A stretch of 64,000 bases of DNA from Isoetes taiwanensis. Taxonomy: Eukaryota > Streptophyta > Lycopodiopsida > Isoetales > Isoetaceae. The stretch is from contig JAJEKV010000009.1 of NCBI GenBank assembly GCA_021234155.1, positions 10,544,546-10,608,545 on the forward strand, written 5' to 3'. Below the pieces are notes generated by a model that saw only the letters and a list, made by a program, of their open reading frames with translations, searched no databases and was not told the origin of the DNA. The position numbers were made by a program, and so were the translations under genes. Of the stretch, positions 1 to 10,522 are shown piece by piece (the stretch's first letter is position 1; each line of letters opens with the position of its first letter).

Positions 1-928
1 CAGATTATGCCAAATATTGCAGATTATTTAGCATGAATATAATCTTTTGAAATTATAAAAGTTTCAGGTTTTTTCAAGAATACAAACTGAGCTATTCTGG
101 TAGATCTAATTATTTGATGTACATATGGTTTGTTTTGTCTTCTTTGACATATTTTGCTGAATCAAGGTGTTTATTATGAAAACATGCAACTATTGTTTGA
201 TGTACATGAATGAAATATGTTGTCGAAATGTGAAGGAAACCAGATCTATGGCCTGAACATAAGTTAGCCTGCTTATGTTTGGGACTGTTAATTGTAATTG
301 TCTTTGACAGTTAAAAATTGTTCTAGTTGTCTAGAACGGTTTTAAAGGTTTTTTTTTTTTTTTATATATGAATTGGCGGTACAGTATAATTTTGCATTAT
401 TATACAAAGCAACTTGCTCTATCCCCATTTTGTGCATGATAGTGACTTGAGCGAAGGCTAGTAAATGGTTAGAAATAACCTGTCAATATGTTGTGTATTC
501 GGAACTGAGACCTAGTAAGGATGTCCATAATAAGGCTTGGAGGTTTGCATTAGTGTATGATCCCATGTATTAAAACCTTAGTGGTAAAACTTTTTAAGTT
601 TAAGTTGTTGCATAAATTTAACAAATTAAATGGTGATATGAACATATTGAATTTCACATTTACATAAAAGGAAAATTGGCAGCGTGAATTAGGTCTGGGC
701 CTTCTTTGTAACCTAATATTCTCACGATGCAAGGAGATGTGTTCTTAGCCGATCGGATTTGCAAGAGCTGGCAGAAATACGGTCTTTACATCAGCGGCCA
801 GATGGTGATGATCGGATTCATAGCTGGACATGATTGTGCTTATATTTGGCAGGGGGTACATAATAGAGAATCCATCTCCTTGTATTGCCATGTTTGCCCG
901 GTTATGCTTTGATTGCTTGGCTTTGTTT
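1..928. other. Non-coding stretch
   Basis: I see no gene here. The sequence is AT-rich and stops are frequent in all frames. A run of 15 T lies at 349-363. The stretch leads into the first copy of the MGRKKG exon and may be its upstream or intron sequence. Confidence 0.5.
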
Positions 929-1241
929 ATGGGAAGACGGAAGGGTGGCTTCAACAAAGCAACTCTTGTGAAAATGGAGGAAGAAAGGGAAAGATGAGAA
1001 AAGGAAAAAGACCTTTGATTATCATAAGCCTGCAAAGGGTCTGAAACCTGTGACGATCATGAAAGCTGTTAATCTTGAAGGAGAAGGAAGTTCTGCTCAT
1101 AATGTACTGGAAAAAGCTGTGGATATGACAAGTTCTGTAGTAGGGCCTCCTGTAGAACATCTTAGTGAAGATATTACCAAAGATGGGAATCCTGCCAGCA
1201 AGCAAATGGACGAAAATGGGCCTTCCAACGAGTCAAATCAG
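929..1241 (+). pseudogene. MGRKKG-family exon, copy A (frameshifted)
   Basis: I do not recognise the family. The exon begins MGRRKGGFNKATLVKMEEER and closely resembles exons at 3568 and 40554. An in-frame TGA occurs at 995-997. The conserved frame resumes one base later with a run like EKRKKTFDYHKPAKG, then an acidic, Ser-rich tail ending at a plausible splice donor (CAG|GTTTTA after 1241). The basic N-terminus followed by an FD(F/Y)HKPAK motif matches copy C. One indel breaks the reading frame, so this copy is a pseudogene or the sequence has an error. No function is proposed. Confidence 0.55.
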
Positions 1242-1888
1242 GTTTTATATTAGAGAGTGATCTTGTATATAGTTATCCTGTTATGCTAAATTTAGATCTC
1301 CTTGTTGATTCTACATGCATAGAGGCATATGGCCATCTGGCAGTGTAGTTAATATGATGGATTTCATGTGTAATCTTAGAATAGATAAATCTTCTGATAT
1401 TTTAGGCATCTGTTATTTATTTTTCTGCACTCTTATCTGTCTCAAATGGATGCTTTAATAGTCTCATACATTCTTATGTTCCTTAAATAGATCCTTTAAC
1501 TACTCAGACATTCTGATTTGGATTATTTAGCTGTTTAATATTTATGGGTAGTGCCCTGATTTGTTTATTCACTTTAATTGGATTATTTTTTGGGAGATAT
1601 TGGCAGCTATTTTTTGTGTTTCCCTTTATGGCATTGCATTGCAGGTTTTTATTTTCGCAGGTTTCATTTATTGTACTTAATAAAGTATGGGGATACTTGC
1701 AGCCCCTTAGGTGACTTCCCTTTAGGCCCATCCATTAGATGATCCCAGTTCCAGAGGGAGTGTCCATGGACTGCATGGATTGTTCTCTCTCTCACTTCTA
1801 AATGTTCTGCTCCTCTTACTACTCTAGGCCTGTTATTTAAGTATAAACTGTAATTTCTCCTAAATTATAGGGCTGTAAATGCTGTTAA

Positions 1889-1982
1889 ATGGTGAAGGGC
1901 ATTAAGCCGGATGGATCTTTAGCTTACCTGTATGTGGCTTGTGCATTTACCCTGTTTAGGTTAACTTGCATTTGGTTCCACT
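1889..1982 (+). other. Second exon-like block of copy A
   Basis: An ATG preceded directly by an in-frame TAA opens a frame that reads MVKGIKPDGSLAYLYVACAF and continues to a possible donor (GTATGT at 1983). The same block occurs at 42314-42411 in copy C. Of 11 differences between the two blocks, 7 fall in third codon positions. That hints at past selection on a protein. It may be a short exon of the same gene as the MGRKKG exon, since spacing and order are kept in both copies. Confidence 0.4.
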
Positions 1983-2153
1983 GTATGTTTTGTTTAATTT
2001 TGTCACCTCTTAGTTGGGTATTTTGGTATGAAACAATTTCTACCTCTTTTTCAAGGCATTTTTATCTATAAAAACTTTGTGATAAGAAATGTTGTTTCCT
2101 CAAGTATTTCTGATATCTCGTATTTTATACAAGTTGTAAACTCAGTATATCTT

Positions 2154-2205
2154 AATATTGAATAGAATAGAATAGAATAGTTTTTTTAACGTCCACGGAA
2201 ACATG
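2154..2205 (-). mobile_element. LINE 3' end with ATTCT tail
   Basis: On the minus strand the block reads CCGTGGACGTTAAAA followed by (TATTC)n. It matches the 3' terminus of the LINE at 13.2 kb (GGACGATAAAA plus microsatellite). Only the last tens of bases remain, a very short 5'-truncated copy. Confidence 0.55.
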
Positions 2206-2404
2206 GATTATGTGCAGCTTTTTAGCAGTACATACTGGTTTTATTTTTTGGTTAAAGAGTGAAGTTTTAGATAGATGTTGGGATCTTATAAATTGAAAGT
2301 GTATGTTCTTGATGAATGAAGCAAGCTTTATCCTCTGAATGTTTCCAAGGTAAAAGTTAGTAGTCTTGGCATCTGTTTTTATTACATATAGAAAGATCAT
2401 TTCT

Positions 2405-2895
2405 TAAGGTCTTGTAGTTGTGATGATCCTTATCAAGACCTTGATATGGTAAACACCTTACTGTACATACGGCTACGTATTTAATGGGCTTCTAAATGGC
2501 TATATTTGTCTTATGTCTGGTTATTTGTCTTTCGGTAATAAAATCAGACCTTTGGTTTTTAGTGTTACCTCAGGTTCCAAGTTTAACATGTTGCCTTGGT
2601 CTGGGTCGAGGTGTGTCTTTCCATATGTTGAAAGAGATGTTTCGGATGTTGTTATTTTCTGAGTATGTTAACAGTAATAGTTAAAAATCTTTGCCAATTT
2701 TGTACATTAATCATAGAAAGTCTATTTCTTTAAGTCTTGTGATTCTTATGATCCTTATCAAGGCCTGGATATGGTAAACACCTAGCCATATCTAGGGCTG
2801 CATTTTTTAAAGGCTTTTAATTCCAAATGGGATTATTTGTCTTATGTCTGGTTATTTGTCTTTGGATAATAAAATCAGACTTCAGGGTTTTTTAT
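2405..2895. repeat. Diverged tandem duplication, about 165 bp unit
   Basis: Two copies, about 2405-2570 and 2730-2895, share 'GATCCTTATCAAG', 'TGGTAAACACCT' and 'GTCTTATGTCTGGTTATTTG'. A third relative lies near 43100-43240 in copy C, which supports a large duplication relation between the two regions. The block ends in T/A-rich sequence (2887-2920). Confidence 0.6.
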
Positions 2896-3567
2896 TTTTT
2901 ATTTTTTATTTTTTTTAATATACATGTCATCAAAACATCAAGAATGATGTTGAACAACTAGTGGAGCTTATGGGATGATGAGAGAAAAAGTACACAGGTC
3001 AACAAATGTGATAGATCACACGTGAAATGGAGTTAGAAGGAAGTAGAACAATGTGCTAACCAAAAGAAGGATTGATGAATACCCATAAGACAATGGGAGG
3101 ATAAAAGCATTTGGCAATGAGCATACAAGAAGGAATAAGATAAGATGGGTTGCATAGAGAAGATGTGGAACATGGGAATATTACAAAGGGGATTAAGGCA
3201 AATCCTTTGGTTGGAAAAAGAATGTCATTTAAAAATTAAAAAAGTGCAAGACATTAGACTTATGATAAAACAATAAGGAATATTAGGGTTCCAGATGGCG
3301 CTAGGGTTCCGCTTATGGAAACGGAATGGTAGGAGCGTTTGATGATGGAGACATTCTGGCATCCCGTCAAGAAAAGCTGTAAGACAGGCTTGCTGGAGTG
3401 GTTACAAAGGAAATTAAGGACACGACCAGACCAATGTGAACAGCACTGTGTTAAGGACTGCCATCGGCTGTATAAGCTGAAGGATAGACATGAAAGAGGC
3501 AAAAATCCGGGCCTGGATAGAGGCCCCAGCCAAATATTTTCTGCAATTCTTTCTCTGTGGCATGAGC

Positions 3568-3924
3568 ATGGGCAGGAAAAAGGGGGACCTGAACATGGCC
3601 ACTAGGAAGAGATTGGAATTTGAGAGCAGCATGGCTCCCAAAAGGAAGAAGATCTTTGAATTTAGAAGGGCTGCTGTAGCAACGCATGGAGTTGGAGAGG
3701 AAGGAAGTGATAAAAAAGATAAGGGCATAGAGATGAACGCTGGGAAGAAGGCAGATGGATGCATGAATGTAGCTATGGATGCTCATATGGGCAAGAACAA
3801 TGGCACTGCTAGGATCCAGGCAAACAAGGATGCTGAACCCAAAATAGGGGATGGAAACGTGACAACAATGAAGACCCACATGGAAATTCTTCCTGGAGCG
3901 AACTATCATGTTCTATCTATTTAA
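3568..3924 (+). CDS. MGRKKG-family protein, copy B (open frame, 118 aa)
   Basis: This is an unrecognised protein. The frame starts MSMGRKKGDLNMATRKRL (the ATG at 3568 matches the family start; an upstream in-frame ATG lies at 3490) and runs to TAA at 3924. A basic N-terminal half (KRKK, FEFRRA) is followed by a Gly/Asp/Lys-rich tail. It is the only copy with an undisturbed frame. It lacks the splice donor seen in copies A and C and simply terminates. At 4891-4910 a TGCAG|GTAACC junction is shared with copy C, so further exons may exist. It could be a short real gene, a retained exon or a neutral remnant. Confidence 0.4.
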   Translation: MGRKKGDLNMATRKRLEFESSMAPKRKKIFEFRRAAVATHGVGEEGSDKKDKGIEMNAGKKADGCMNVAMDAHMGKNNGTARIQANKDAEPKIGDGNVTTMKTHMEILPGANYHVLSI

Positions 3925-5250
3925 TGTTGATCTTTAGCATAATTTTTGAATGAGATAAAAGCTCTACATCTGTGTAACATGCTGAAATGAAGAAAGTCTT
4001 AAATCAGAATAGATAATTAGACAAATATTGGGCCTGACTTAAAAAGGTAAGATGCATGGGTTTTTTGGACTAATAGTATTAAAGAGACATGATTGCTAAT
4101 ATATAAGAAGGTAAGATATGGCACAGATTGCTGTAGTTACCCCAGAATGGAAAAGTATAGAAAAGAACTTGAAAAGATGAAAGAGAAACATATTTCTGCT
4201 GTAAATGGGAACTAAACTTAGATGTAATGTTTGAAAGATGAGCTAGACTAGATCTATATCTAGGAATGAATAATACCCTATGATGCATAAAGATGGATTG
4301 AGAAGCAGTGCAATGGTGATGCTATGGGTCTTAGGATTTAGAATTTAGAAGGGATGATGTATAGGAGCTAAAATAAACAGGAAGGTACTTAAGAGGTACT
4401 ACTTTGAGACTACCCCTCAGTTTACAAAGGCTGCATACAAACAGAGGGAAATGATATGAAATGTTTGATTGTATCTTGGATGAGATGTATGCTTTGAAAC
4501 AAGGTGGAACAGACCCATGTTCTGGTATGAAATGTATCTTATAACTTAGACAGCAATAATGACGTGATGATCAGACTTTCTAGACTACTAGATCTATGAA
4601 TGTGCAGGACAATGCATACGTATGCATAATTATCATGAAATAGAAGAGGTAGTACATAAAAGGACATCTCCAAGGTAAGGGGGAATGTATCTTTAAACAC
4701 AAGCAAAGGGACTGGAACAAAAGCAGGGTACTGAACAATATAGAGCTGGACAAAAATAATAGAGCTCTTACAAAGTGAAATAAATTCTTATTTGATTCAT
4801 TATATGCATAGTGAAGGGGATAACCCAGAAAACCTACTGCTTACCTGCTAGTTCTGCCTTAATTGCATTTCTTAAGCTAATATTTGGCTGTTTAACTGCA
4901 GGTAACCAGGTTTTCTGCTCTATGCTTTGATGTTTCGTTCATAGCTGGTGGAATTTCAAGTAAGCTTGTTCCAAATGTGAATGGATTACCGAGATTACAA
5001 GGCTGAAAGCCCATTTGAATAAGGTTCATAAAATAAAAGATGTAATATGATTTAAATTATGAGAAATGGAAAAACAGTTGTAGTGGTTTATATATGGTCA
5101 GATATTTGTTTGAAATGTTATTTTGAGATAAATATAAGAAAAGATACCTTTTCTTGGCCTAGAGAATTTAAATCCTGTATGTTTTCTAGGGCTGCCAAGT
5201 GTAGACTTAGTATTCCAAATGGAATATTAAGGATAAAAGTCTGGAAACAG
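3925..5250. other. Non-coding stretch downstream of copy B
   Basis: No convincing gene is seen. Stops are dense. A TTTAACTGCAG|GTAACC junction near 4891-4907 resembles an exon boundary that also occurs at 42403-42417 in copy C, consistent with intron sequence of copy B. Confidence 0.4.
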
Positions 5251-5928
5251 ATTTAGAAGGTTTTTAGCACGTTTGCACAAACGCGAGTTGAGACTTTGAA
5301 GCAATTTGAGACTATCCACGTTGCAGCCAGTTGGGATTTTTGTGCATGTGGAGAGCCTCATAGTCGTCCGATTCGATCTACGGTGGAGAAAAAACTTGGA
5401 AATTCCAGCATGTCTATCTCCAGGGTAGCGTTGGTGGTTATGCCCCGGCTAGAGAGATTGAATTGGCATTACGGCGTTCTGGAAATCGAATTGGCATTAT
5501 GGCATATAGTAAGTTTGAAAGCGGTGCATTGCTTATTGCTCTTATTTCAGAAGCTATATTCATTTGTTTGCATTATGAATCGTTATGCAGACCAATTCCT
5601 AAGCTTTTGAGGGATTCTAGTTCCACACGATGAGGCCATGGATGGGGCATGGTGATCTCACACGAACAACGGAGTTTCAGGCGTCAAAGGTAAGTCCATG
5701 TTCAAGCTTAGACGCTGTCAGTTTTCATGCATCTGCAGGAAATACAGCCTGGTTAATCAGGAAAGTATTAGGGTGGATGTGAAGAATGATGATCTAAAAC
5801 TGCCTGCTAGATGGAATCAGTTTGTTAGTCCAGGCAATGTTAAGGTATCGGCCAAATGCAGGAGTTTATTTAATTCCATACAAGTGTTAGAGATAGCTAG
5901 ACATGCTAATACCCCTTTGGCGGGGGGC

Positions 5929-6740
5929 GTGTATTGCTTCTTGACGAGCCTTGCAACATTCATAGTCCGCATTACCGCTTAAAATCTCTCTGGGTCTTAC
6001 TATGATATTTTGGCTTCCTTGCCTCCTCTCCTTCCCTCCGCACCCAATCGGAATTTATGGATTGGGAGCTGGTATCTTGTTAGAATGATCCATCATTTTT
6101 GGCCTCATATTGATTTGCATGGATGGGAGCTAGATCCCGTTGTTGTAGACATGGCTAGAAAGTTTTTGACCTTTCTCGAGCTTGAAACGGAAAGGATAGC
6201 TTAGAGGGAATTGAAGAAGGATGTGTGGCGATATAACACACCGGATTACTTGTTAAGGACGTCAAGGTACAATTCAGATTTGACCAGCGAAAAATATTCA
6301 AAAAAATGTTCCTCTCAAGCATATAAGGGATGATAATCATATAGGCAAGTTAGGTGTTCATGTAGAAGATGCATTGAGTGGAAAGGCAACATCGAATCAC
6401 GGACTTTCTCGCCCGATTGTGGATATTTTTGCAAATGGGGCTATGCTACCAAAGACTTCGTAACCCGTAAACATGGAAACTTTTGAGACAACGATTGAAA
6501 CCCGGTGGTAGGATTATGATTAATTGTGGTGGATCATGTGTTGAGTCCGAACTTAAGAAAGATGGTTTACTTACGGTGACGAGACTTTTTCGACATGGCC
6601 TTTCCCGAGAGGTCGTGAAAAGATTTGTGTCTTATAATAGTGGAAACATTATCGCTTTCCACGGGGACCATGCCCGATTACAATGCTTGGAAAAAGGGCT
6701 TCCCAACCGCTTGAGGCAATGTGTATTTGGCTATGGTTAG
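5929..6740 (+). pseudogene. Spermidine-synthase-like SAM methyltransferase relic
   Basis: Pieces of one protein appear in order but in shifting frames. They are VLLLDEPCNIHS near 5930-5965, the SAM-binding glycine motif GIYGLGAGIL near 6049-6078, MIHHFWPHIDLHGWELDPVV with the acidic post-motif residues (6085-6150), PIVDIFANGAMLPK (6413-6455), and WKLLRQRLKPGGRIMINCGG (6474-6533) running to TAG at 6738. This order fits the plant spermidine-synthase-like methyltransferases. At least three frame changes and a stop separate the motifs, so it cannot make the whole enzyme. Sequence upstream (5296-5928) may hold further remnants but I could not assign it. Confidence 0.65.
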
Positions 6741-7419
6741 ATTTAAAAATGCCGGATACTTATATCCCACGTGGAAAGGAGTTCCTAGAAAAGGTACCGT
6801 CTTAGAATACACATCCGGCCGATTAGTTTAGCAAATATAATGTATAGAGCTTGGAAATCGAGAAAACGGCCCGATGAAATTTATTGCTCAATGAGAGATG
6901 TCATTGAAATACTCAATGTCCAAACCCCGAAAAGTCTGAAAAGAAATTGACAAGGTGTGCCAAACATGTACTGGTGTAACTGTTTAAAGAACTTGGAAAT
7001 TAAGACTTTCAAAAGGATGTTTCATTATGAAAGAAGTAATGAAAATCTTTGCAGCTTACCCTTGTTATTAGTCCTTGCATAGAAATGATATATTTTTTAT
7101 TAGATTGGGCACCACCGAAAGGCCGTGTACACTGGCTGTCTGCAAAGCAGCACAGCTTGACAAAATGACAATGGTATAAAAGTCATGGACTCCTAACTAA
7201 ATAATAGGACTGGCCATACACATAAACGTTTGTTGGCTAGATCATTTGTAACTTATCTGCAAGCAAAATAACAGTCGATGATCATGGACAAGAAAGCCTG
7301 ATGCGTGTACAAAACCAGATATAGCCATCGTGAATCTGGTGTGCAATGCCTTAAAACTTCAGAGTATCAATTTGCATATTAGAGCGGATCCCAATTGGGA
7401 TGGCTGATTGAGGCACTTA
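6741..7419. other. Non-coding stretch
   Basis: No gene is visible between the methyltransferase relic and the PPR relic. Nothing repeat-like stands out. Confidence 0.4.
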
Positions 7420-8480
7420 ACTCTGCGGAGCACAAGCATTAGCAACAAGGAGTTCCTCTTTCCAAAGACCTCGCTCATCGTTTGCTGGAAGCATGCAATG
7501 AAGGGCGCAGCTTAATCCTTGGTAGCTGAATACAGTTGATGAAAAATAGTGGGCTAGATTTGTATGTTGTCTTTATCCGCCTATTTGCCTCTTGTGTAAT
7601 TTTGGTTGAAACAAACCATGCATTGAGCAGGGTTTTTGAGCCAGATCAATCTACATGGATTGCAATTGTTGACACGCTTTCTAAGCTTGGGGAAGATGAA
7701 ATGGTAGGGCACAAGTCGAACATATATTCTAGCCTATTGAAAGCATATGGCTGCGTTTCTGCAATAGATCAGGACATGAGTATTCAGAAATGTCTGCAGG
7801 ATATGGCCATAATGGTGAAGGCTTTCTTCCTGCAGCAACAAGGTGGAAATCCAAAAAAAATCATATCTTAAAGGCATGTGCTAGTGAGGAGCTAGAGAGC
7901 ATGACAGGTTTATTCAAAAGCTGGTCATTGAAAGAGGCTTCAACCTGACAGCGTAATTGGTAATACTCATTGACAGGAATGCAAAAATGCAAAAGCTTAG
8001 AAGATTCACTTGGTATCTCTGATAGGTTACGATATGGGGATGTCGTGGCGTGGGGTGCAATGATTGAGAGGTTATGATGAAGGCATTCTTGCTCTCCAAT
8101 GCTTTCAGCAAGCGTATGCAGCATGAGAGAATACAGTCAAGCAAAGGCACATTTGTAAGTCTTCTGCAACATCAACGCCATAGGTCATGGCAGATATATT
8201 TGAGAGGAGTACAAATGCTGGGGAATACCATAGTTGAGATGCATATTTGACAGCTCTCCTCAGAGAAACATGATATCACGAGGAGCAATTATTAGCTTGA
8301 GGAAATTGCCGGCGCTGTGGAGTGCTTGGATCAAATGCAAGTTGAGGCATTGAAGCAAGCAGTATTATATTTACTGGCATTCTTACTCATACAACTGAGG
8401 GGGATGGCGGAGGTGGGCCTTTGCTATTGAGAAACTATGGGAGTAAACCCGATGTATGTCATAGTACTTGCATGGTAGAT
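7420..8480 (+). pseudogene. Pentatricopeptide repeat (PPR) protein relic
   Basis: Recognisable PPR fragments succeed each other in different frames: PLSKDLAHRLLEACNEGRSL (7455-7515), EPDQSTWIAIVDTLSKLGED (7639-7698), KSNIYSSLLKAYGCVSAIDQ (7713-7770), KACASEELE and KLVIERGFNL (7870-7950), then GAMI and ALQCFQQ near 8055-8110. Such repeats bind organellar RNA in functional members. Many stops and shifts lie between the blocks. No splice sites are evident, so it may be a decayed intronless gene. Confidence 0.7.
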
Positions 8481-9334
8481 CTCTTAGGCCTTGCTGGGTA
8501 CTTTTAAGGAAGCCAGAAGCTTACTTAAGGGTATAATGCAACTTGATATTTGTTTGTAGGTAATGCAACTTGATAATGCAACCAGAATCTAATCAAAATA
8601 TACAAGATAACCTGCATACGAAATAACAAAATGTACATTGGCCAATCCAAGCATCCAACAAAAAGATTCTTGCAACACCTAAAAAAACCAAACATGAAAA
8701 TGATTCACGACGCAAATCTCTATCATCCATCAGTAGACAATTTCAAATTGGAAATACTCCATTAAACACAAGACAAAAAAGAGGCAAACAAACAAGAGAA
8801 AACTTACATCGCAAAATTAAATACAACAACGCATGGATACAACAACTTACAGAGCAGCCGATCAAGTTCTAAGAAATACTGGTACTTAAAGTGTAGAAAA
8901 AAAATATGGTAGCCGACATTTTACAAAATCGACAAGATCTTAGCAGTTACATGCTACTACACATGAGCTAGCAGCACTCATGAATTTTGTACTTGCCACT
9001 CTTTCAACAACATACTGTTTCAAATATGTAACTTTCCTACTTAATTTTAAAGTTTTCACATGTTTATGTGAACTATTAGTCAACAATATATTTTCACATT
9101 TCAGACACTCCACAAATCCATATCACAAGAACATCTTCGATGCACATGAAGATGTTCATTGCCATTTCAATCAAAATCTCCAAATATAGAAATCAATTAG
9201 AATGACATTGTTAGAAAAATTAGTTATTTGATGACATTGATATCGGGAACTTCATATTACAAATTACAGATGCAAAAGAGCATTATCAAAGCATGTAATT
9301 TCTGTAAAAAGTAACCAAACGTGCTTTTGACTAG
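8481..9334. other. Non-coding stretch
   Basis: AT-rich sequence without a supportable gene. A 'GTAATGCAACTTGATA' repeat sits near 8536 and 8561. Confidence 0.4.
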
Positions 9335-9712
9335 TTTTTTTTTTTTTGAAGGTACGAAGTTTTTGTATTGATTAGATAGAAAAAATTACAATACAAAGAT
9401 CCCTCATGGATCAGATATAATTTAAGTACAAAAGATCCCATCTGGATCTGAATCACGTCTGTAGCAAATATACACATGAGCCTCTCTCAACCTCTTCTCC
9501 TGTCTAACCAATACTACAGTATTAACATCTTCTCAATTAAACAGAATACTATAGGAGCCAAAATGCTCATTTTCCATAAGCTTCAGACAAATCTTGAATG
9601 CTCCAAAAATCCTCTTGCAAAACTGGAAATGAAGAGAAAAGAGCTGAAGAGTAATCTGACCAATTCTCCCGCACTGCTCAGAAAAGCCCAACTGCTTCAA
9701 ACTATGATCTAA
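9335..9712 (-). mobile_element. 3' end of a poly-A retroposon, copy 1
   Basis: The plus strand begins with T13 (9335-9347). The following 365 bases match 43264-43575 closely, starting GAAGTTTTTGTATTGATTAG. On the minus strand this is a shared 3' tail ending in poly-A, the signature of a LINE or SINE type insertion. The 5' limit is not defined and no coding part was recognised. Confidence 0.6.
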
Positions 9713-10522
9713 TTCTGCAGTTTTACTACCAAATGCAAAATTAAAAGGAGATGCTGCATTGTCGGGATGTGCCAGTCAGCCAACCTGCAAAGCTAGACAC
9801 ACAGTCCAGCCACCAAAACTTCCCTCTAAAGTTTGGTTCATAATATCTGGTCTTGATATGGAAGCGTCTTCCTGGACACAATTATATCCCTAGCTCGGCA
9901 ATCTCAAAAAAATTTGACATCCTGTTTCAAAACTGTAAAATCGAAATCAAGAATTTACTCTGGCTCCTTCCAAGAAAACATCTCTAGATCTTTCCACTAG
10001 CAAGAAAGAGCAAGAGAAAGGGGAAAAGGCCAACAATTCAGAAGATCCGCCATTAATTAGATTGCCCAGAAAACCATACATAAAAACTGCTCTCTTTATG
10101 TTTCTGCTAAAAATCTGCTACCTTATAGGGTCTATGCCCTTTCGGATCTTGCTCTAAACAAGGAAATTATAAATTCCAAGAAACTTACATATTCTTGCTC
10201 AACAGCTTTAGCAAATCGGGCCACGTTAGTGGCATCTGGCAAAATCATAAAGACCGCCTTGAAGCAATTTCAAGCAAGCAATCCGGAACAATCTTTAGAA
10301 GATAAGAATCCACTTGAATTAGTACGGCAAAACCCCACTAGCATCCAATTGTGTCTCTGATCTGCAAGAAGAGCTGAGGCAGTGCCGGAATCAGGAAGAG
10401 GAGGGCGGCGTCCTCTCCCCTTGCCGCCCTAGCCGCAGGTGCTAGTTGAGTGCCAAGAAACCATGATTGACCATTATTAATTAAATTAGAGTAAAGAAGT
10501 TGAAAATTTAAAGTAACCAGAT
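9713..10522. other. Non-coding stretch beside the hAT element
   Basis: No clear gene. On the minus strand near 10190-10265 a short frame reads AVFMILPDATNVARFAKAVE up to a GTAAGT-like donor. It looks exon-like but I cannot name it. The terminal sequences of the hAT element should lie in 10300-10520 but I could not fix an inverted terminal repeat. Confidence 0.35.

Noticed and set aside
3451-3909. 152-codon minus-strand frame opposite MGRKKG copy B
   Set aside because: The plus-strand frame has family support; this one is its antisense shadow.
7455-8480. CRISPR-like or regularly spaced short repeats
   Set aside because: None were found anywhere in the window; the tandem arrays seen have long, diverged units typical of eukaryotic DNA.
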